Positions 25,825-34,139 of a DNA stretch of 64,000 nt are shown piece by piece. The stretch's first letter is position 1; every line of letters begins with the position of its first letter. Source of the stretch: JALYXV01 sp963733505 (lineage in GTDB: Bacteria > Actinomycetota > Acidimicrobiia > Acidimicrobiales > Palsa-688); assembly GCA_963733505.1 (NCBI GenBank), contig CAVTDW010000005.1, forward strand, positions 620,001 to 684,000, written 5' to 3'. A model generated the notes under the pieces. The model was not told the origin of the DNA, made no database searches, and worked only from the letters and a program-made list of their open reading frames with translations. The position numbers were made by a program, and so were the translations under genes.

Positions 25825-26133
25825 ATGCGGACCTGCATCGGTTGCCGGACGGTCGCACCGAGGACGGACCTGGTGCGCGTTGGCCGGGACGCCGGGGGTG
25901 ACCTTTCGCTGGCCCCCGATCTTGCCGGACGCGGTGCCTGGTTGTGTGCCGGTACGCCACCGGGTGTTCCTTCCGAGGTTTGCCTCGAACAAGCAGCGCA
26001 GCGCCAGGCATTTGGGCGGGCCTTCCGAGGTCCGGTGACCACCGAAGCCGTCGCCACGCTTCGTAGGACAGTTCAAGAACGTGCGAGGATAGAGATAGGT
26101 GCCGCCGCCGGTGGCGCCGCAAGAAGGGATTGA
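25825..26133 (+). CDS. ylxR: YlxR (RnpM) family RNA-binding protein
   Basis: 102-residue DUF448 protein starting MRTCIGCRTVAPRTDLVRVGR, with GRGAWLCAG later. The R-x-C-I-G-C start and GRGAWLC block define the family, which sits between nusA and infB in most Gram-positive operons. In Bacillus the family has been linked to RNase P modulation. Start chosen at the ATG beginning the conserved block, 44 bases after nusA. Confidence 0.9.
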   Translation: MRTCIGCRTVAPRTDLVRVGRDAGGDLSLAPDLAGRGAWLCAGTPPGVPSEVCLEQAAQRQAFGRAFRGPVTTEAVATLRRTVQERARIEIGAAAGGAARRD

Positions 26134-26141
26134 CGTAGGAC

Positions 26142-29100
26142 TTGGCCAAGAAGATCCGCGTATACGAGCTGGGACGCGAGCTCGGTCTCACCAACAAGGA
26201 GGCGTTGGACCTCTGTCTAGATCTCGGCATTGGGGTCACCAGCCACTCGTCGAGCATCGAGGACGCCCAGGCTGATCGCGTGCGCCGCAAGGCGGACCGC
26301 GAGGGGCTCCGTCGCGACAAACAACCCGAAGAGCCCGCCGAGGTCAAGGGCCGGGCCCGCCCCGGACGAGGCGACGGCTCCGAGTCCGAGCCATCCCTGC
26401 CCGTAGGACCGAGCGAATCCTCGCCCGCCGATCCGTTGCCGGCCCGAGCCGGTCTGGTGACGTCGAGCGACGCGCCTCCGCTGGCGCCGGCCGCGACTGC
26501 ACCGCTGCCTTCTCCGCCCGAGACGGTCACCAGCCCCGCCATCGCGAGCGCTCCCGACGCGGGCGCCCCGGCTTCGGCACCGGCGCTTCCACGGCCTCCG
26601 CTCGACCAGCCGCCCCCCCGGCCCGCCCCTGCGGCGCCCTTCGGGGCCCCACGCACCGGCCCTCCGATCCCGCCGCCGCCGAGAGGCGCGCCCCGCCCCA
26701 ACGATTCGCGCCTGGTGACGAGCCGTCCCGACTCGACATCGCCGCCCGCGCAGGGCGGTGACCGAGGCATTGCCCGGCGCCCGCCGATGCCCGCGCCCCC
26801 TCGTCCACCCGTGCAATCGCAATCGGGGTCCCCGGCCCCCGCGACGCGCCCGGCTCCTCCGGCGCGCACCCCCGCCCCGCCTCGTACCGGGGCACCTGCC
26901 CGCCCATCGGGACCCTCCGGGGCCCCCGGGTCGGGTTCGGCCCCATCGGCACCGGTGTCACGAGGTGGCGCTGGTGGCACGGGTTCGTCGGGCGCGCCCA
27001 GTCGGCCGGCACAAGGCGGGGGGAGCGGCGCTGGTGGACCAGGTGGGCCGCCCCTTTCTCCATCCGGCAAACCCATTCCGCCGCCTCCCGGTGCCCACCG
27101 GCCCCCGCTTTCTCCGTCTGGTAAACCCATTCCGCCGCCTCCTGGACTCGGTGGTCGTGGACCGGCAGCCAGCACACCTCGACCCGGGCAGAGCGCCGGT
27201 CGCCCCGGTGCCGGACCTCCGCGGCCGGGCGTCGGCGGTGGCGGCAGCAGCAGTCGCCCCGGGTTTGGCAACCGACCTGCGGGCGGCGGTTTCAGCCGCC
27301 CCGGTGGCGGCGGGGGTACGGGCGGCGGTGCCCCGGGAGCGGGCGGTTTCACCCGAGCCCCCGGTGCTCCCGGACCCGGTGGTGGCCCCGGTGCGGGCCG
27401 TGGCGGTCCGCCGTTCGGCGGACGAGGCGGCCGGCCTCCCCAGCGGCGCGGCCAGCGCCGTCGCAGGCGCAACTTCGAGGAACTGGAAGCGCAGGAGCTG
27501 ACCCGCTACAGCCCGTCGGACGCCGCGGTGCCCGAGGGCGAGGTCATCATCGAGCGCGGGTCGACGGCCCAAGAGGTCGGACCCAAGCTCAACCGTTCAG
27601 CGGCCGACGTGGTGCGCTTCTTGCTGCAGCAAGGCGAGATGGTCACCGCCACAATGTCGCTCAGCGACGACATGATCGAGCTGTTTGCGGCCGAGGTGGC
27701 GGCCACCATCCGCCTGGTCGACGCCGGTCAGGAAAAGGAAGCCGAGCTTCAGGCCAAGTATTTCGACGACGACGACGAGGAGGACGAGGAGCTGTTGCGG
27801 CCCCGCCCGCCGGTCGTCACCGTGATGGGCCACGTCGACCACGGCAAGACGCTTTTGCTCGACCGGATCCGCGAGACCAACGTGGTCGCCAGCGAGGCCG
27901 GCGGTATCACCCAGCACATCGGCGCCTACCAGGTCGAGTACCACGGACAGCTCATCACGTTCATCGACACCCCGGGCCATGAGGCCTTCACGGCCATGCG
28001 CGCCCGGGGCGCCGAGGTCACCGACATCGTGGTGCTGGTGGTGGCGGCCGACGACGGTGTCATGCCCCAGACCATCGAGGCCATCAACCACGCCAAGGCG
28101 GCGGACGTCCCCATCATCGTGGCCATCAACAAGGTCGACCGGGACAACGCCGACCCGACCCGGGTCCAGCAGCAGCTCTCGGAGCACGGTCTGGTTCCCG
28201 AGCAGTGGGGCGGCGACACCATCATGGTGGAGATCTCAGCCCTGCAGACGCTCGGGATCGACGACCTGCTCGAACAGTTGCTGGTCGTGGCGGAGCTCGA
28301 GGAGCTGCGCGAGAACCCCGAGGGCCGGGCCCAGGGAATCGTCCTCGAGGCCAACCTCGACGTCGGCCGGGGCCCGGTGGCGACGGTGATCGTGCAAAAG
28401 GGAACGTTACGGGTCTCCGACGCCATCGTGGCAGGAGCCGCCTGGGGTCGTGTCCGGGCGCTGCTCGACGACCAGGGCGACGCCCTCAAAGAAGCGCTGC
28501 CTTCGACCCCAGTTCAGGTACTCGGCTTCGACGTGGTGCCGGCGGCGGGTGACGAGTTCCGGGTAACGACGAAGGAGAAGACGGCCCGAGACATCGCGGA
28601 ACTGCGCGAGCAGCGGTACCGCTCGGCTGACCTACGGAAGTCCTCGGCGGCGACGGGTACCGGCGCCAAGCTCGAGGACATCTTCGAGCAGATCCAGCGA
28701 GGCGAGACGGCGACGTTGAACCTGGTGCTCAAGGCCGATGTCCAGGGTTCGCTCGAAGCGGTGACCGAAAGCCTGCGCAAGCTCGAACGAGACGAGGTGA
28801 AGCTGGCCTTCATCCATCGCGCGGTCGGTGGCATCACCGAGAACGACGTGACGTTGGCCGCGGCGTCCAACGCCACGATCATCGGATTCAACGTGCGCCC
28901 GGAACGCAAGGCGCGCGACCTGGCCGAATCCCAGGACGTCGAGGTCCGGACCTACGAGATCATCTACAAGCTGATCGAAGACATCGAGAGCGCCATGGTC
29001 GGCATGCTCACGCCGGAGTTCGAAGAGGTCATCACCGGTGAGGCCGAGGTCCGGGAAGTGTTCCGGATTCCCAAGGTCGGCGCGGTGGCGGGTTGCGTGG

Positions 29101-29318
29101 TCCGCAGCGGTGTGATCACCCGTGGCTCCAAGGTGCGCTTCCTTCGTGAAGGGGTGATCATCTGGAAAGGCGCCATCACGTCGCTGAAGCGCTTCAAGGA
29201 CGACGTCCGGGAAGTGCAGTCGGGCTTCGAGTGCGGCATCGGGCTCTCCAACAACCAGGACCTCCGAGGCGGCGACGTCATCGAGACCTTCGAGGTCCGG
29301 GAGATTCCCCGCACGTAG
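26142..29318 (+). CDS. infB: translation initiation factor IF-2
   Basis: 1058-residue initiation GTPase. TTG start at 26142 gives AKKIRVYELGRELGLTNKEAL, the IF2-N subdomain. Residues about 60-450 are a Pro/Gly/Ser-rich linker that contains two copies of PPLSPSGKPIPPPPG near residues 302-336 and ends in RRGQRRRRRNFEE. G domain: GHVDHGKT (563-570), DTPGHEAFTAMRARGAEVTD and NKVDRDNADP. Domains II-IV follow, with the fMet-tRNA-binding C-terminus. Long linkers are normal in actinobacterial IF-2. Confidence 0.97.
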   Translation: MAKKIRVYELGRELGLTNKEALDLCLDLGIGVTSHSSSIEDAQADRVRRKADREGLRRDKQPEEPAEVKGRARPGRGDGSESEPSLPVGPSESSPADPLPARAGLVTSSDAPPLAPAATAPLPSPPETVTSPAIASAPDAGAPASAPALPRPPLDQPPPRPAPAAPFGAPRTGPPIPPPPRGAPRPNDSRLVTSRPDSTSPPAQGGDRGIARRPPMPAPPRPPVQSQSGSPAPATRPAPPARTPAPPRTGAPARPSGPSGAPGSGSAPSAPVSRGGAGGTGSSGAPSRPAQGGGSGAGGPGGPPLSPSGKPIPPPPGAHRPPLSPSGKPIPPPPGLGGRGPAASTPRPGQSAGRPGAGPPRPGVGGGGSSSRPGFGNRPAGGGFSRPGGGGGTGGGAPGAGGFTRAPGAPGPGGGPGAGRGGPPFGGRGGRPPQRRGQRRRRRNFEELEAQELTRYSPSDAAVPEGEVIIERGSTAQEVGPKLNRSAADVVRFLLQQGEMVTATMSLSDDMIELFAAEVAATIRLVDAGQEKEAELQAKYFDDDDEEDEELLRPRPPVVTVMGHVDHGKTLLLDRIRETNVVASEAGGITQHIGAYQVEYHGQLITFIDTPGHEAFTAMRARGAEVTDIVVLVVAADDGVMPQTIEAINHAKAADVPIIVAINKVDRDNADPTRVQQQLSEHGLVPEQWGGDTIMVEISALQTLGIDDLLEQLLVVAELEELRENPEGRAQGIVLEANLDVGRGPVATVIVQKGTLRVSDAIVAGAAWGRVRALLDDQGDALKEALPSTPVQVLGFDVVPAAGDEFRVTTKEKTARDIAELREQRYRSADLRKSSAATGTGAKLEDIFEQIQRGETATLNLVLKADVQGSLEAVTESLRKLERDEVKLAFIHRAVGGITENDVTLAAASNATIIGFNVRPERKARDLAESQDVEVRTYEIIYKLIEDIESAMVGMLTPEFEEVITGEAEVREVFRIPKVGAVAGCVVRSGVITRGSKVRFLREGVIIWKGAITSLKRFKDDVREVQSGFECGIGLSNNQDLRGGDVIETFEVREIPRT

Positions 29319-29332
29319 CGCCGCCGGCCCCT

Positions 29333-29623
29333 GTGCACGCTGCCGCCGTTCATTTCGACCTCCGTCTGCCCCAGGCTCATTCGCTGAAGGACAAGCGCGC
29401 CATCATTCGCCCGATCCTCGAAGGATGCCGGCGCCGCTATCAAGTCGCGGCCGCCGAGGTCGATCACCAAGACGCGTGGCAACGAGCGGGGCTCGGTGTG
29501 AGCGCCGTCTCCGCCACCGCCGGCCACGTGACCGAGGTGCTCGACCAGGTCGAGCGCTTCGTGTGGTCGTTCCCCGAGATCGAGGTCATCGGCGCCGAGC
29601 GCCGCTGGTTGGAGGAGCAGTGA
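29333..29623 (+). CDS. ylxP: YlxP-like DUF503 protein
   Basis: 96-residue protein: VHFDLRLPQAHSLKDKRAIIRPILEGCRRRYQVAAAEV, then SAVSATAGHVTEVLDQVERFV. The SLKDKR-x-x-I/V block defines DUF503, nearly always placed between infB and rbfA. Function not established. The GTG start at 29333 lies 14 bases after infB; the stop overlaps rbfA (TGATG). Confidence 0.88.
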   Translation: MHAAAVHFDLRLPQAHSLKDKRAIIRPILEGCRRRYQVAAAEVDHQDAWQRAGLGVSAVSATAGHVTEVLDQVERFVWSFPEIEVIGAERRWLEEQ

Positions 29624-30057
29624 TGGCAAGGACCGGTGGGGGACGACGATCCCAGGTGGGGCGGCGACTACCGAGTGGCACCGGGCGGCAATATCCCCGG
29701 GCCGCTCGGGTCAACGAGGTGCTCCGGGAGGTGCTGGCCGAGGCCATCGAACGGATGTCCGACACCGATGACCGGCTCCTGTTGCTGACCGTCACCGGCG
29801 TGACCTCCGACCCTGATCTCCGCCATGCCACCGTCTTGTTCGCGTCGCTGAGCGACGAGGCGAAGGGGGCCCTGACCGAGGTCCGGCTTCGATTGCAGGC
29901 CCTCATCGCCAGCCAGGTGCGGCTGAAGCGGACCCCGCAACTGGCCTTCGCCGTCGATCCTGCGGTAGCAACGGGGTGGCGGGTCGAGGAAATTCTGCGC
30001 CATATCCGCGACACCGAGCCACCGCCCGCCGACCAAGGGAGTCAGGATGAGCATTAG
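29623..30057 (+). CDS. rbfA: 30S ribosome-binding factor RbfA
   Basis: 144-residue KH-like factor for 16S 5-prime-end maturation and cold adaptation. Conserved RAARVNEVLREVLAEAIERMSDTDDRLLLLTVTGVTSDPDLRHATVLFA and RLKRTPQLAFAVDPAV. A basic N-terminal extension of about 25 residues precedes the fold. Starts within the ylxP stop and its end overlaps nrnA by 11 bases. Confidence 0.93.
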   Translation: MARTGGGRRSQVGRRLPSGTGRQYPRAARVNEVLREVLAEAIERMSDTDDRLLLLTVTGVTSDPDLRHATVLFASLSDEAKGALTEVRLRLQALIASQVRLKRTPQLAFAVDPAVATGWRVEEILRHIRDTEPPPADQGSQDEH

Positions 30058-31078
30058 CCCGCCCGAGGGCGGCCGAGCCTCGAACCCCGACGTCGACCGG
30101 GACATGAGCCACGCCATCGCCGAAGCCGCCCGGCTGATCACCAGTGCCGGGACGCTGGCGTTGGCCTGCCACGTGTCGCCCGACGGTGACGCGTTGGGCA
30201 GCATGCTGGCGCTACACCATCTGGCGTTGGCCAACGGCAAGCCGTCCCTGGCGTCGTGGCCCGAGCCGTTCGTGGTGGCGCCCCACTACACGTTCCTTCC
30301 CGGCCTTGACCTGGTCACCAAGCCCGCCGACTTCCCGACCGATCCCGACGTGATGGTCACCTTCGACTGCGGCTCGGTCGGCCGGCTGGGCGAGCTCGGC
30401 CCCATCGCCGAGCGGTCCCGGTGGGCGGGGCGGCTGGTCGTGCTGGACCACCACGCGTCCAACGAGTGCTACGGCTCGGTCAACTGCGTCGACCCGGCGG
30501 CGGCGGCTACCGCCGTCGTCGTGCGGCGCCTGGCGACCGAACTCGGGTGGCCGCTCAACCGGGAGGCCGCCATGTGCCTGTACACGGGCCTCGTGACCGA
30601 CACGGGGCGCTTCCAGTACAACAACACCACGCCGGCGGTGTTCGCCCTGGCGGAGGAGTTGTCCACCTTCGACCTGCCGATCTGCGACATGTCCCGCCAA
30701 CTGTTCGAGGAGCACCGCTTCGCCTACCTGAAGCTGGTCGCCGTCTGCCTCGCACGCGCCGAGCTCGACGTCGACTTGCGATTCGTGGCGACCTGGGTCA
30801 CGGACGAAGACTTCCAGCGCTTCGATGTCTCCATCGAGGAAACCGAAGGCCTGATCGACCTGGTCCGGCGAGCGGCCGAAGCCGAGGTGTCGTGCGTGTT
30901 GAAGGAGTCGCCGGAGGGGATCCGAGTATCGCTGCGGGCGGTAGCGGAAACCGACGTGGGTGCCATCGCCACCCGCTTCGGGGGCGGCGGACACCGCTTC
31001 GCGGCCGGCTTCACCAGCCCTGGGACCGTCGCCGAGGTGCTGGCCCAGATCCGAGGCGCGCTGGCCAGCGGTGGATGA
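30047..31078 (+). CDS. nrnA: DHH/DHHA1 bifunctional oligoribonuclease/PAP phosphatase NrnA
   Basis: 343-residue phosphoesterase degrading nano-RNA and 3-prime,5-prime-pAp. DHH-domain metal motifs: DGDALGSMLALHHL, VTFDCGS, LDHHASNECYG near residue 135 and TGLVTDTGRFQ. C-terminal DHHA1 substrate motif is GGGGHRFAAGF. Conserved position between rbfA and truB. The ATG start at 30047 overlaps rbfA. Confidence 0.93.
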   Translation: MSISPPEGGRASNPDVDRDMSHAIAEAARLITSAGTLALACHVSPDGDALGSMLALHHLALANGKPSLASWPEPFVVAPHYTFLPGLDLVTKPADFPTDPDVMVTFDCGSVGRLGELGPIAERSRWAGRLVVLDHHASNECYGSVNCVDPAAAATAVVVRRLATELGWPLNREAAMCLYTGLVTDTGRFQYNNTTPAVFALAEELSTFDLPICDMSRQLFEEHRFAYLKLVAVCLARAELDVDLRFVATWVTDEDFQRFDVSIEETEGLIDLVRRAAEAEVSCVLKESPEGIRVSLRAVAETDVGAIATRFGGGGHRFAAGFTSPGTVAEVLAQIRGALASGG

Positions 31079-32030
31079 CCCGCCTGCGCCTGGCGATCCT
31101 CCCCGCCCCAAGGCACGGCCCGAGCCCGGCGTGGGTGGCCTGCTCGTAGTCGACAAGCCCGCCGGGTGGACCAGCCACGACGTGGTCGCCCGCTGCCGTA
31201 AGGTCTTCGGCCTGCGCAAGGTGGGCCATGCGGGCACGCTCGACCCCGACGCCACGGGCGTGCTACTCGTGGGGCTCGGCCCGGTGACCCGGCTGTTGCG
31301 GTTCCTATCCGGGCTGCCGAAGTCGTACCAGGCGGAGATCGTGCTCGGCACGGCCACCAGCACCCTGGACGCCAGCGGCGAGGTGACCGGGCGGTGGGAC
31401 ATGGACTCGGTGACCCTCGACCAGGCCCGGGCCGCCGCCGTCGCGTTCACGGGGACCATCTCGCAGATCCCGCCCATGGTCTCGGCGGTGCACGTCGGGG
31501 GGCGGCGGCTGCACGAGCTGGCCCGGGCCGGCATCGAGGTGGAACGAACACCGCGGACGGTGACCGTGAGCCGATTCGACCTCGACGGGCCGCTCGAGAC
31601 CGCAGGCCGGGTATTCGCGGCGAATGTCGAGTGCTCGACCGGGACCTACATCCGCAGCCTGGCCGCCGACCTCGGCACCGCGCTCGGCGGCGGCGCCCAC
31701 CTTCGCCACCTCAGGCGCACCTCGGTTGGGCCGTACACCCTGTCCGACGCCGTGGCCCTCGACGACGTATCGCCGGCCGCGCTGCGCCCGCCGATCGACG
31801 CCCTGCCCGGCATGGCCGCCGTGGTCGCGGGCGACGACCTCGAGGCGGCGGTGGGGCATGGAAAGGTGCTCCCTCCAGGCGACCTCGGCATCGAGGGCCC
31901 GGGCCCCTGGGCGATCGTCGCAACCGACGGCCGCCTGCTGGCGGTCTACGAGGCCTGTCCCGACGGCCGGGTCAAGCCCGCGGTCGTCCTGGTGACGGCG
32001 TCCGACGGGGTCGGCCCGGTTCCCCGGTAG
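31071..32030 (+). CDS. truB: tRNA pseudouridine-55 synthase TruB
   Basis: Makes pseudouridine 55 in the T-loop of tRNAs. 319 residues from GTG 31071. Core: GLLVVDKPAGWTSHDVV, GHAGTLDPDATGVL with catalytic D58, SYQAEIVLG, GTISQIPPMVSAVHVGGRRLHELARAG and CSTGTYIRSLAADLG. The GTG chosen overlaps the nrnA stop by 8 bases; a GTG near 31131 would give a shorter N-terminus. Confidence 0.93.
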   Translation: MDDPPAPGDPPRPKARPEPGVGGLLVVDKPAGWTSHDVVARCRKVFGLRKVGHAGTLDPDATGVLLVGLGPVTRLLRFLSGLPKSYQAEIVLGTATSTLDASGEVTGRWDMDSVTLDQARAAAVAFTGTISQIPPMVSAVHVGGRRLHELARAGIEVERTPRTVTVSRFDLDGPLETAGRVFAANVECSTGTYIRSLAADLGTALGGGAHLRHLRRTSVGPYTLSDAVALDDVSPAALRPPIDALPGMAAVVAGDDLEAAVGHGKVLPPGDLGIEGPGPWAIVATDGRLLAVYEACPDGRVKPAVVLVTASDGVGPVPR

Positions 32031-32033
32031 CCT
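32028..32033 (+). promoter_or_regulatory. -10 element of a probable leaderless promoter (ribF)
   Basis: TAGCCT overlaps the truB stop codon and ends eight bases before the ribF ATG at 32042; there is no ribosome-binding sequence. Confidence 0.4.
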
Positions 32034-32041
32034 CGGCCGCG

Positions 32042-32998
32042 ATGGAGGTCCTGGAGGGCGACCAGCCGGCCTCGGCACTGGGCTCGGTGGTGACCATCGG
32101 CGCCTACGACGGCGTCCACCTCGGCCACCAACACGTGATCAGCCAGGTCCGAGCGCTCGCCGCTGACCTGGGAGTGGCGTCCGCCGTCGTCACCTTCGAC
32201 CGTCACCCGGCGACGATCGTGCGTCCAGAGTCGGCTCCCAAGCTGCTCACCGACTTGGACCAGAAGCTGGAGCTCCTGGCCGATGCAGGCGTCGACTGCA
32301 CCTTGGTCATCCGTTTCGACCAGGCTCGGTCAGAGGAGACGGCGCAGGACTTCGTCACGACTGTGCTGGCGGGCCAGCTTCACGCCCGGGCGGTTGTCGT
32401 CGGCCGGGACTTCCATTTCGGCCATGGCCGCCGGGGCGACATCGACCTGCTCGAGGCCATGGGACGCCAGCTGGGCTTCGACGTCCATGGACTTGACCTG
32501 GTGGCCGGTGGCGGCGATGGCGGAGGCCCCGTGTCCTCGACTCGGATCCGCCAGTTGCTCGCCGACGGCGCCGTCGATGCTGCCGCCACCCTGCTCGGGC
32601 GCGACCACGAGGTGCGGGGCCACGTCCAGCGAGGCGACGGCCGGGGCCGGGAGCTGGGATTCCCGACCGCCAACGTGGCCGTCCCGGGCGACGTCTGCCT
32701 CCCCGCTGACGGCATCTACGCCGGCTGGTACCGCGGCCCAAGTGGCTGGTTTCTCCCCGCGGCATTGTCGCTCGGGCGGCGCCCCACGTTCTACGACCAC
32801 GCCGAGGCCTCGCTGCTCGAGGCCTACCTGCTCGACTTCGACGGCGACCTGTATGAGCAACCGGCGGCGGTGCGCTTCCACAGCCGGATTCGGGCCGAGG
32901 AGCGTTTCGGCTCCGTCGCCGAACTGGTGGCCCAGATGGACCGCGACGTCACCGCCACCCGCCAGGCCCTGGCGTCGTCGCCTTCTGGGGGCATCTGA
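32042..32998 (+). CDS. ribF: bifunctional riboflavin kinase/FAD synthetase RibF
   Basis: Converts riboflavin to FMN and FAD. 318 residues. N-terminal adenylyltransferase: VVTIGAYDGVHLGHQHVI, TFDRHPATIVRP, VVGRDFHFGHGRRGDI and STRIRQLLADG. C-terminal kinase: GRGRELGFPTANVAVP, ADGIYAGWY, SLGRRPTF and LEAYLLDFDGDLYE. ATG 32042 sits 11 bases after truB. It ends the nusA-infB cluster. Confidence 0.94.
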   Translation: MEVLEGDQPASALGSVVTIGAYDGVHLGHQHVISQVRALAADLGVASAVVTFDRHPATIVRPESAPKLLTDLDQKLELLADAGVDCTLVIRFDQARSEETAQDFVTTVLAGQLHARAVVVGRDFHFGHGRRGDIDLLEAMGRQLGFDVHGLDLVAGGGDGGGPVSSTRIRQLLADGAVDAAATLLGRDHEVRGHVQRGDGRGRELGFPTANVAVPGDVCLPADGIYAGWYRGPSGWFLPAALSLGRRPTFYDHAEASLLEAYLLDFDGDLYEQPAAVRFHSRIRAEERFGSVAELVAQMDRDVTATRQALASSPSGGI

Positions 32999-33148
32999 AC
33001 GCTTTGGGCGCACTTGTTGCTGTCCTGCGACGATAACCGGGCCCAAAGCGCTGAACGCACCCCAAAGCGACGCGCCGAGCCGCATGACGGGCGACCGCTG
33101 GCGCCCCGAGCCTCGAGTGGTCGAGGTTCCCAGCGTTTGGCGGGTCGG

Positions 33149-33571
33149 CTAGTCGTCGTTGGCGCTGCGGCCCGCCGCCCGGTCCCGCTTGCGCTGGCCC
33201 TGGCGGCGCTTTTCCCCAATTCGTCGTTCGACCGATGCTCGGCTCGGACGCGTCGCTCGGCGGGACCGTTGGACTCTGAGGGCGCCCGCCAGGCGATCGG
33301 CCATCCGGGACAAGGCCAGGTCGCGGTTGCGGGCCTGGGATCGTTCGTCGCTCGCCACCACCCGCAGCACCGGGCCGAACCGGGCCAGCAGCCGGTCGCG
33401 CTGGTGCGGTCCGAGCGATGGCGAGGCGGCGATGTCGAAGGTGAGCTCGACGCGAGTGTTGGCCGTGTTGGCATGCTGGCCGCCCGGCCCACCCGAACCC
33501 GTGAAGCGCCATTCCAGCTCGTCCCAGGGGATGGATAGGGTGCTGTTCACCTGCAACCTGTCCCCAGCCAC
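33149..33571 (-). CDS. arfB: alternative ribosome-rescue factor ArfB (YaeJ-like peptidyl-tRNA hydrolase)
   Basis: 140-residue GGQ protein that frees stalled ribosomes. Motif GSGGPGGQHANTANTRVEL puts GGQ at residues 30-32, followed by a basic C-terminal tail (RRIGEKRRQGQRKRDRAAG) that in ArfB enters the empty mRNA channel. GTG at 33571 is used because homologous sequence starts at LQVNSTLSIPWDELEW; an in-frame start at 33643 would add 24 residues. It is the only minus-strand gene between ribF and rpsO and is divergent from rpsO. Confidence 0.9.
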   Translation of the reverse strand: MAGDRLQVNSTLSIPWDELEWRFTGSGGPGGQHANTANTRVELTFDIAASPSLGPHQRDRLLARFGPVLRVVASDERSQARNRDLALSRMADRLAGALRVQRSRRATRPSRASVERRIGEKRRQGQRKRDRAAGRSANDD

Positions 33572-33657
33572 ACGGCCAAGGTACCGGCTGCTGCTACCAT
33601 GGACCCCGCGCACGGGCGTCCGCCCTAGCGCGCGTACCAACAAGGAACCTTTGCTGC

Positions 33658-33915
33658 ATGCCTGACAAAGCTGCCACGATCGCCTCCTACCGCCTTCACG
33701 AGACCGACACCGGTTCTCCCGAGGTCCAGGTAGCGATACTCAGCGAGCGCATCGCCCACCTGACCGAGCACCTCAAGGTGCAAAAGGGCGATCATCACAC
33801 CCGTCGAGGGCTGATGAAACTCATCGGTCGGCGGCGCCGGTTGCTCGACTACGTGCGAGCCAACGACGTCGAGCGCTACCGCGAACTGATTGCAAGACTC
33901 GGTTTGCGGCGCTGA
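33658..33915 (+). CDS. rpsO: 30S ribosomal protein S15 (uS15)
   Basis: Primary 16S-binding protein of the central domain. 85 residues (family about 89): YRLHETDTGSPEVQVAILSERIAHLTEHL, then KGDHHTRRGLMKLIGRRRRLLDYVRANDVERYRELIARLGLRR. ATG 33658 follows AAGGAAC. TACCAT at 33595-33600 may be its -10. The rpsO-pnp order is conserved. Confidence 0.96.
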   Translation: MPDKAATIASYRLHETDTGSPEVQVAILSERIAHLTEHLKVQKGDHHTRRGLMKLIGRRRRLLDYVRANDVERYRELIARLGLRR

Positions 33916-33926
33916 CGCCGTGCGCG

Positions 33927-33946
33927 GGGCGGCCAGTAGGCCGCCC
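33927..33946 (+). terminator. strong GC hairpin after rpsO
   Basis: GGGCGGCC, loop AGTA, GGCCGCCC: a perfect 8-bp stem 11 bases after the rpsO stop. A second stem (CCGGGC...GCCCGG) follows at 33955-33970. No T-run follows, so it may be an mRNA-stabilising or processing hairpin and not a true intrinsic terminator. Confidence 0.55.
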
Positions 33947-34052
33947 GCTTCGCGCCGGGCCACGGCCCGGTGGAACACCACCACAATCCAAGTAGTACTC
34001 AGCGGCCCTTGCGGTCAGCTGCCAGTCGAAGACCACCGAGCAACAATCTGTT

Positions 34053-34075
34053 CCAGTCCGGTGATCACCGACTGG
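34053..34075 (+). promoter_or_regulatory. palindromic hairpin in the pnp leader
   Basis: CCAGT at 34053-34057 pairs with ACTGG at 34071-34075, around the self-complementary CGGTGATCACCG (34059-34070). It lies 64 bases before the pnp start in a 224-base leader. PNPase leaders often carry such stems for RNase III/PNPase autoregulation; that role here is inferred. Confidence 0.5.
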
Positions 34076-34139
34076 GAACTGGCCCTCGCCGCTCCAAACC
34101 AGATGGTTCGCGTGTGCGAGCCACGAAAGGAGCGTTCCC

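Noticed and set aside
25403..27472. 689-codon minus-strand open frame opposite nusA/infB
   Set aside because: It is antisense to two certain genes, is Pro/Gly/Arg-rich as expected from GC-rich shadow frames, and has no domain pattern.
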